Below are positions 1-6,619 of a DNA stretch of 6,619 nucleotides, in pieces. The notes beneath the pieces were generated by a model, which searched no databases, was not told the origin of the DNA, and worked only from the letters and a program-made list of their open reading frames with translations. The translations under genes were made by a program, and so were the position numbers. Position 1 is the stretch's first letter; the number at the start of each line of letters is the position of its first letter. Where the stretch lies: NCBI GenBank assembly GCA_946886845.1, contig CAMPJH010000088.1, forward strand, positions 1 to 6,619, read 5' to 3'. Source of the stretch: an uncultured Sphingomonas sp. Its GTDB lineage: Bacteria > Pseudomonadota > Alphaproteobacteria > Sphingomonadales > Sphingomonadaceae.

Positions 1-648
1 GCCGGCGGCGAGCGGATCGAAGCGCTCGACGCCGAGCTACAGAAGGCGCGGCTCGACTATTCGGCGCTGGCCGATGAACTGAGCCGCAAGCGGCATGAGG
101 CTGCGGCCAGGCTGGACCTGGCAGTCGCCGCCGAGCTGGCCCCACTGAAGCTCGACTCGGCGCGGTTCCGGACCGCGATCGGCGAGGCCGAGCCGGGCCC
201 GTCGGGCACCGACCGGGTCGAGTTCGAAATTTCGACCAATCCCGGCGCGCCGTTCGGTCCGCTGACCAGGATCGCCAGCGGCGGCGAGCTGTCGCGCTTC
301 ATCCTCGCGCTCAAGGTCGCGCTGGCCGAGGCGGGAAGCGCGGCGACGATGATCTTCGACGAAATCGACCGTGGGGTCGGTGGCGCGGTGGCGAGCGCGA
401 TCGGCGAGCGGCTGGCGCGGCTGGCGAAGGATTCGCAGGTGCTAGTCGTGACCCATTCGCCGCAGGTGGCGGCGCGGGCGACCCACCATTACCGGATTGA
501 GAAGGCGCATGACGGCGGCGCGACCCGCACCCACGTCCGCCGGCTGACCGGCGAGGAGCGGCGCGAGGAGATCGCGCGGATGCTGTCCGGCGCGTCGATC
601 ACCGACGAGGCGCGGGCGCAGGCATCGCGGCTGCTCGACGCGGCATGA
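1..648 (+). CDS. recN: DNA repair protein RecN, C-terminal part (5' end outside window)
   Basis: RecN is an SMC-like cytoplasmic ATPase that acts early in recombinational repair of double-strand breaks. The frame is open from base 1 and gives 215 visible codons; full RecN is about 550 residues, so the N-terminal Walker A half and most of the coiled coil lie upstream. Numbering visible codons, residues 1-45 are charged and helical, fitting the end of the coiled coil. The ABC signature SGGELSR is at 93-99, Walker B MIFDEID at 117-123 with the catalytic acidic pair D120/E121, the D-loop GVGG just after, and the switch histidine in VTHSPQVAARA at H152. The C-terminal stretch EEIARMLSGASIT is typical of RecN. 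These motifs in this order separate RecN from RecF and SbcC. The TGA stop overlaps the next gene's ATG (ATGA), implying translational coupling. No oddities seen. Confidence 0.97.
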   Translation, partial: AGGERIEALDAELQKARLDYSALADELSRKRHEAAARLDLAVAAELAPLKLDSARFRTAIGEAEPGPSGTDRVEFEISTNPGAPFGPLTRIASGGELSRFILALKVALAEAGSAATMIFDEIDRGVGGAVASAIGERLARLAKDSQVLVVTHSPQVAARATHHYRIEKAHDGGATRTHVRRLTGEERREEIARMLSGASITDEARAQASRLLDAA

Positions 649-1153
649 CCAGCTACGTCGCGCTTCTTCGCGGCGTGAACCTCGGCAAGCGGACGTTGCG
701 CATGGAAGATCTTAGGCGCATCGGCTCCGAGCTCGGTCTTGAGTCTCCTCGCACCTTCATCGCCAGCGGCAATCTGCTGTTTGCGAGCGACAAGAAGGAA
801 ATCGAGCTCAAGGCGGCGCTCGAAGAGACGCTGGGCAGGCATATGGGCGCGCCGGTGCCGGTGATGATCCGGACGGCCGAAGAAATGGCCAAGGTCGCGG
901 CCGCCAATCCGTTTGCCGACCAGCCCGGCAACCGGGTCGTCGCGATCTTCCTCGACGAAGCGCCGGCGGAAGCTTTTGCCGATCATGCCCGAAACGTCGC
1001 TGGCGAGCGGATGGCGGCCCGAACCCGCGAAATCTACGTTCACTATCCGGACGGGCAAGGCGTATCGAAACTGCAGATCCCGGCCGCGGCGACGGGCACC
1101 GCGCGGAACATGAACAGCGTGGCGAAACTGGCCGAGCTGGCTAAAGAGACCGG

Positions 1154-1157
<4 letters not shown>
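645..1157 (+). CDS. DUF1697 family protein, function unknown
   Basis: A 170-residue protein recognisable as DUF1697 (PF08002), a small, patchily distributed bacterial family with no established biochemical role. Family hallmarks seen are the N-terminal YVALLRGVNLG (4-14), the TFIASGN block (37-43), an NPF tripeptide (88-90) and the C-terminal GTARNMNSVAKL (151-162). There is no signal peptide or membrane segment, so it is probably cytoplasmic. The length matches the family. The start is set by the ATGA overlap with recN; no good Shine-Dalgarno precedes it, so it probably depends on re-initiation after recN. Its own stop overlaps the ATG of the next gene in the same way. The first 50 codons use several codons less common in the neighbours (four CTT, plus TCT, CCT, AGG, TTT), a mild hint of later acquisition. 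The family call is firm; no function should be assigned. Confidence 0.93.
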
Positions 1158-3910
<2,753 letters not shown>

Positions 3911-3911
<1 letters not shown>

Positions 3912-3918
3912 GGGAGGG
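3911..3918 (+). promoter_or_regulatory. Strong Shine-Dalgarno for the oligopeptidase B gene
   Basis: The sequence AGGGAGGG includes a perfect GGAGG core (3913-3917) seven bases before ATG 3925. It begins on the last base of the ligA stop. It decides the peptidase start: the alternative in-frame ATG at 3889 lies inside ligA, lacks such a site and would put twelve residues ahead of a clean signal peptide. It is the best ribosome site in the window, so the peptidase is probably translated independently of ligA. Confidence 0.75.
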
Positions 3919-3924
3919 TTTTTA

Positions 3925-6033
3925 ATGAAGCGTTTCGTTGTTGCCGCGGCGGTGGCCGCCGCCGTCCCTGGCTATGCGCTCGCGCAGGCCGTGCCGGCGC
4001 CGCCGGTCGCGGAGCAGAAGCCGTACATGGTCAAGGGGCCGAAGGAGCGCAGCGACCCTTATTATTGGGTGCGTGACGACAGCCGCAAAGATCCCCAGAT
4101 GCTGGCCTATCTCAATGCCGAGAACGCCTATGCGGACACTCTGCTCGCCGGCACCAAGCCGTTGCAGGAGAAGCTGTTCACCGAGTTCGTCGGCCGAATC
4201 AAGCAGGACGATTCATCCGTTCCGGCGCGCCAGCGCGGCTTTTATTACTACAGCCGGTTCGAGACCGGCGGCGACTATCCGATCATCGCCCGCAAGGAAG
4301 GCGGGCTTGAAGCCAAGGAGCAGGTGCTGCTCGACCAGCCGGCGATGGCGAAAGGCCACGGCTTCTTCTCGATCGGCGAATGGATGGTCAGCCAGGACAA
4401 TGCGCTGCTCGCTTACGCCGAAGACACCGTCGGCCGCCGCCAATATTCGCTCAAGGTAAAGAACATCGCGACCGGCGAAGCGCTTGCGGACGTCGTCGAG
4501 AACGTCGAGCCGAACTTCGTCTGGGCCGATGACAATCGGACGATATTCTACATAGAAAAGGACCCGGTGACGCTGCTCAGCAAGCGGGTGAAGTCGCACG
4601 TGCTCGGAACGCCGGCGTCCGCCGACAAGCTAGTCTATGAAGAGAAGGACGACAGCTTCTACATGGGCGTCGGCCGCACCAGCGACGACAAATATATCTG
4701 CATCGGCCTGCAGAGCACGGTCAGCAACGAGTTCCGCTGCACCAGCGCCGCCAATCCCGGCGAATGGCAGGTCGTCGCTCCGCGCGAGCGCGATTTTCGC
4801 TACGAATCCGATCACATCGGCAATCGCTGGGTAATCCGAACCAACTGGGACGCACCCAATTACAAGCTGATGACGCTCGCCGACGCCGATGCTGCCAAGG
4901 GCCGCTCCGGCTGGACCGACCTCGTCCCGCACGACCCGAACGTCTTCATCGAGAATTTCAAGCCGTTCGACAGCTTCATCGCCATCGAGCAGCGCTCGGG
5001 CGGCAACAAGAAGATGCGACTGCTGACCAACGATGGGAAAAGCAGCGAAGTCGCCTCGGACGAACCGGCCTATGCGATGGGACTCGGCGCTAACCTGGAA
5101 TCGAACACGACCAGGCTTCGCTATACCTACGATTCGCTGACCACGCCGCGAATCTGGTACGAGGTCGACGCGAACACCGGCGAGCGCACGCTGCTGAAGC
5201 GCACGCCCGCGCCGAACTACGATCCGTCCAATTACGTGACCGAACGGGTGTGGGCGACGGCCCGCGACGGAACCAAGGTTCCGGTATCGCTAGTCTATCG
5301 CAAGGGCTTCAAGCGCGACGGCACGGCGGCGATGCTGCAATATGGCTACGGCAGCTACGGCTTCTCGCAGGACCCGAGCTGGTCACCGATGACGCCAAGC
5401 CTGCTCGACCGCGGCATGATCTATGCGATCGCCCATATCCGCGGCGGTCAGGAGATGGGCCGCGCCTGGTATGACGCCGGCAAGCTGCTCAACAAGAAGA
5501 ACAGCTTCACCGATTTCATCGACGTAACCCGCTTCCTTGTCGCCGAGCGCTATGCCGCGAAGGACCGGGTGGCGGCGCAGGGCGGAAGCGCCGGCGGGCT
5601 GCTGATGGGGGCGGTCGTGAACATGGCCCCTGAGGACTATGACGTCATCATCAGCCAGGTTCCGTTCGTCGACGTGGTGACGACGATGCTCGACGCTTCA
5701 ATCCCGCTAACCACCAACGAATATGACGAGTGGGGCAACCCGGCCGACGTGAAGTTCTACGACTACATGCTGTCTTACTCGCCCTACGACCAGATCGAGG
5801 CGAAGTCCTATCCGGCGATGTTCGTGGGCACCGGCCTGTGGGACAGCCAGGTGCAATATTACGAGCCGACCAAATATGTCGCGAGGCTGCGGGCGACGAA
5901 GACCGACAGCAACCCGCTCGTCTACCGCGTCAATATGGAGGCCGGGCACGGCGGCAAGTCGGGCCGCTTCCAGCAATACCGGTCGCGGGCCGAATATTAC
6001 GCCTTCATGCTCGACCAGCTGGGGGTCGAGTAA
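3925..6033 (+). CDS. ptrB: Oligopeptidase B, exported S9A serine peptidase
   Basis: A 702-residue prolyl-oligopeptidase-family enzyme of the oligopeptidase B type, which cleaves short peptides after Arg/Lys. The N-terminus is a signal peptide: KR, a hydrophobic Ala/Val core (about 4-14) and a likely cut after ALA (residue 20), so it should act in the periplasm, whereas E. coli PtrB is cytosolic. A beta-propeller (about 30-430) that gates access is followed by the alpha/beta hydrolase domain. The triad is S555 (GGSAGG), D640 (GLWDSQVQYYEP) and H675 (AGHGGKSGRF), each 23 past the E. coli positions as I recall them. Type markers include HIRGGQEMGR, GKLLNKKNSF, QVPFVDVVTTMLD and EYDEWGNP. Of the specificity acids, E599 is kept, E578 is D601 and D462 is S485 here. 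The only cysteines are C259 and C272. It follows ligA by 13 bp, so it may be cotranscribed. Its 3' end overlaps prmA on the other strand. Confidence 0.95.
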   Translation: MKRFVVAAAVAAAVPGYALAQAVPAPPVAEQKPYMVKGPKERSDPYYWVRDDSRKDPQMLAYLNAENAYADTLLAGTKPLQEKLFTEFVGRIKQDDSSVPARQRGFYYYSRFETGGDYPIIARKEGGLEAKEQVLLDQPAMAKGHGFFSIGEWMVSQDNALLAYAEDTVGRRQYSLKVKNIATGEALADVVENVEPNFVWADDNRTIFYIEKDPVTLLSKRVKSHVLGTPASADKLVYEEKDDSFYMGVGRTSDDKYICIGLQSTVSNEFRCTSAANPGEWQVVAPRERDFRYESDHIGNRWVIRTNWDAPNYKLMTLADADAAKGRSGWTDLVPHDPNVFIENFKPFDSFIAIEQRSGGNKKMRLLTNDGKSSEVASDEPAYAMGLGANLESNTTRLRYTYDSLTTPRIWYEVDANTGERTLLKRTPAPNYDPSNYVTERVWATARDGTKVPVSLVYRKGFKRDGTAAMLQYGYGSYGFSQDPSWSPMTPSLLDRGMIYAIAHIRGGQEMGRAWYDAGKLLNKKNSFTDFIDVTRFLVAERYAAKDRVAAQGGSAGGLLMGAVVNMAPEDYDVIISQVPFVDVVTTMLDASIPLTTNEYDEWGNPADVKFYDYMLSYSPYDQIEAKSYPAMFVGTGLWDSQVQYYEPTKYVARLRATKTDSNPLVYRVNMEAGHGGKSGRFQQYRSRAEYYAFMLDQLGVE

Positions 6034-6619
6034 GGACGAGCACCGGCCACTCGCCCGAGCCGCCATCGGCCAGCCCAAGCCCCTGATCTTCATAGGCGCG
6101 GGCAACAGCGTCGCGTTGGCTGTCGAGTAACCCCGCGAGGATGATCGTTCCGCCCGGCGCGAGAGCCTTGGCGAAATCCCGCGCCAGCTCGATCAGCGGG
6201 CCGGCGAGGATGTTGGCGATGATGAGGTCGAACGGCGCCCGCGCGGCAAGCATCGGTGAGCCCATGCCGTCGGCGACTGCGAGGAGCAGCTGTCCCGGCC
6301 CATGGCCAAGGGCGACACCGTTGATCGCCGCATTGTCGCGGGCGACATCGATCGCGACCGGGTCGATGTCGGTGGCGATGCACCGGGCTTGCGGCCACAG
6401 CGCCAATGCCGCGAAGGCCAGCACCCCGGTGCCGGTGCCGATGTCGGCAATGTTCGCGAAAGCGGCGCCGTCGCGCTCGAGCCGGTCGAGCGCTTCCAGA
6501 CACCTTGACGTCGTCGCGTGCTGGCCGGTGCCAAAGGCCAGGCTGGCATCGATTTCGAAGGCGATGGTCCCGGTCGGGCGGGCGCGGTGCATCGGCGTGT
6601 GGACGAAGAAGCGGCCGGC
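6005..6619 (-). CDS. prmA: Ribosomal protein L11 methyltransferase PrmA, C-terminal part (5' end outside window)
   Basis: PrmA is a cytoplasmic SAM-dependent methyltransferase that methylates amino groups of ribosomal protein L11. The frame is open to the right window edge, giving 204 visible codons of a protein usually near 300; the missing part is the N-terminal L11-binding domain. In visible-codon numbering the fragment starts AGRFFVHTP, then FGTGQHATT (about 29-37), SAM motif I as DIGTGTGVLAFAAL (59-72), the ATDIDP acidic loop (82-87, D84 probably contacting SAM ribose), and the family signature NILAGPL (136-142). GEWPVLVLTR closes the usual fold. The last eight residues, TRPPAGRA, and the stop are encoded opposite the end of the peptidase gene, giving a 29-bp tail-to-tail overlap. 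An internal ATG at 6592 is not the true start because homology continues upstream of it. The identification is firm. Confidence 0.97.
   Translation of the reverse strand, partial: AGRFFVHTPMHRARPTGTIAFEIDASLAFGTGQHATTSRCLEALDRLERDGAAFANIADIGTGTGVLAFAALALWPQARCIATDIDPVAIDVARDNAAINGVALGHGPGQLLLAVADGMGSPMLAARAPFDLIIANILAGPLIELARDFAKALAPGGTIILAGLLDSQRDAVARAYEDQGLGLADGGSGEWPVLVLTRPPAGRA
6008..6032. terminator. Inverted repeat in the ptrB/prmA overlap, possible bidirectional terminator
   Basis: CTCGACC (6010-6016) and GGTCGAG (6024-6030) are perfect reverse complements separated by seven bases. On the + strand the stem can extend by a G-U and a T-A pair to nine. It sits inside the overlap of the two convergent stop codons, where transcripts from both sides must end. 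No T-run follows on either strand, so it is not a classical intrinsic terminator. It is also coding in both frames, and TCGA-rich codons are common here, so chance is a real alternative. Confidence 0.3.

Noticed and set aside
489..1058. 189-codon minus-strand frame across the recN/DUF1697 junction
   Set aside because: It covers two genuine genes on the other strand and its low-complexity translation matches no family I recognise.
3912..3924. Terminator or promoter in the 13-base ligA-ptrB gap (G-rich run then five Ts)
   Set aside because: There is no stem to pair with the G-rich run and no room for promoter boxes; the run is explained as a Shine-Dalgarno.
6302..6508. Small plus-strand open frame opposite prmA
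   Set aside because: It is antisense to conserved PrmA motifs and has no plausible ribosome site or family similarity.

Overview
The window is a densely packed, high-GC piece of bacterial chromosome holding six protein genes and almost no non-coding DNA. Protein style (a RecN tail ending in an EARAQASRLL-type stretch, GC-ending codons throughout, a secreted oligopeptidase B) and the recN...ligA linkage suggest an alphaproteobacterium, probably a sphingomonad. That placement is inference from gene order and protein style; no rRNA or other decisive marker is present.

Layout: (1) positions 1-648, the C-terminal 215 codons of the DNA-repair ATPase RecN, cut by the left window edge; (2) 645-1157, a DUF1697 protein of unknown function; (3) 1154-1876, a dienelactone-hydrolase-family alpha/beta hydrolase; (4) 1869-3911, complete NAD+-dependent DNA ligase LigA; (5) 3925-6033, an exported oligopeptidase B (S9A serine peptidase) with its own strong Shine-Dalgarno; (6) on the opposite strand, 6619-6005, the C-terminal two thirds of ribosomal protein L11 methyltransferase PrmA, cut by the right window edge and overlapping the tail of the peptidase gene by 29 bp.

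Genes 1-4 are linked by stop/start overlaps (4, 4 and 8 bp), so they look like one translationally coupled transcription unit, with the peptidase following after 13 bp. RecN and LigA are both DNA-repair/replication proteins and are commonly close together in alphaproteobacteria. The DUF1697 and hydrolase genes sit between them with no obvious functional tie. The peptidase and PrmA genes converge, and the overlap contains a perfect 7-bp inverted repeat that could act as a two-way transcription stop.

No RNA gene, mobile element, CRISPR array or long repeat was seen, and no stretch over 300 bases lacks a gene. I found no evidence for an undescribed multi-gene system. The points worth a second look are substitutions at functional sites of the peptidase and hydrolase, a lone cysteine pair in the exported peptidase, the convergent gene overlap with its inverted repeat, and the two-gene insertion between recN and ligA.
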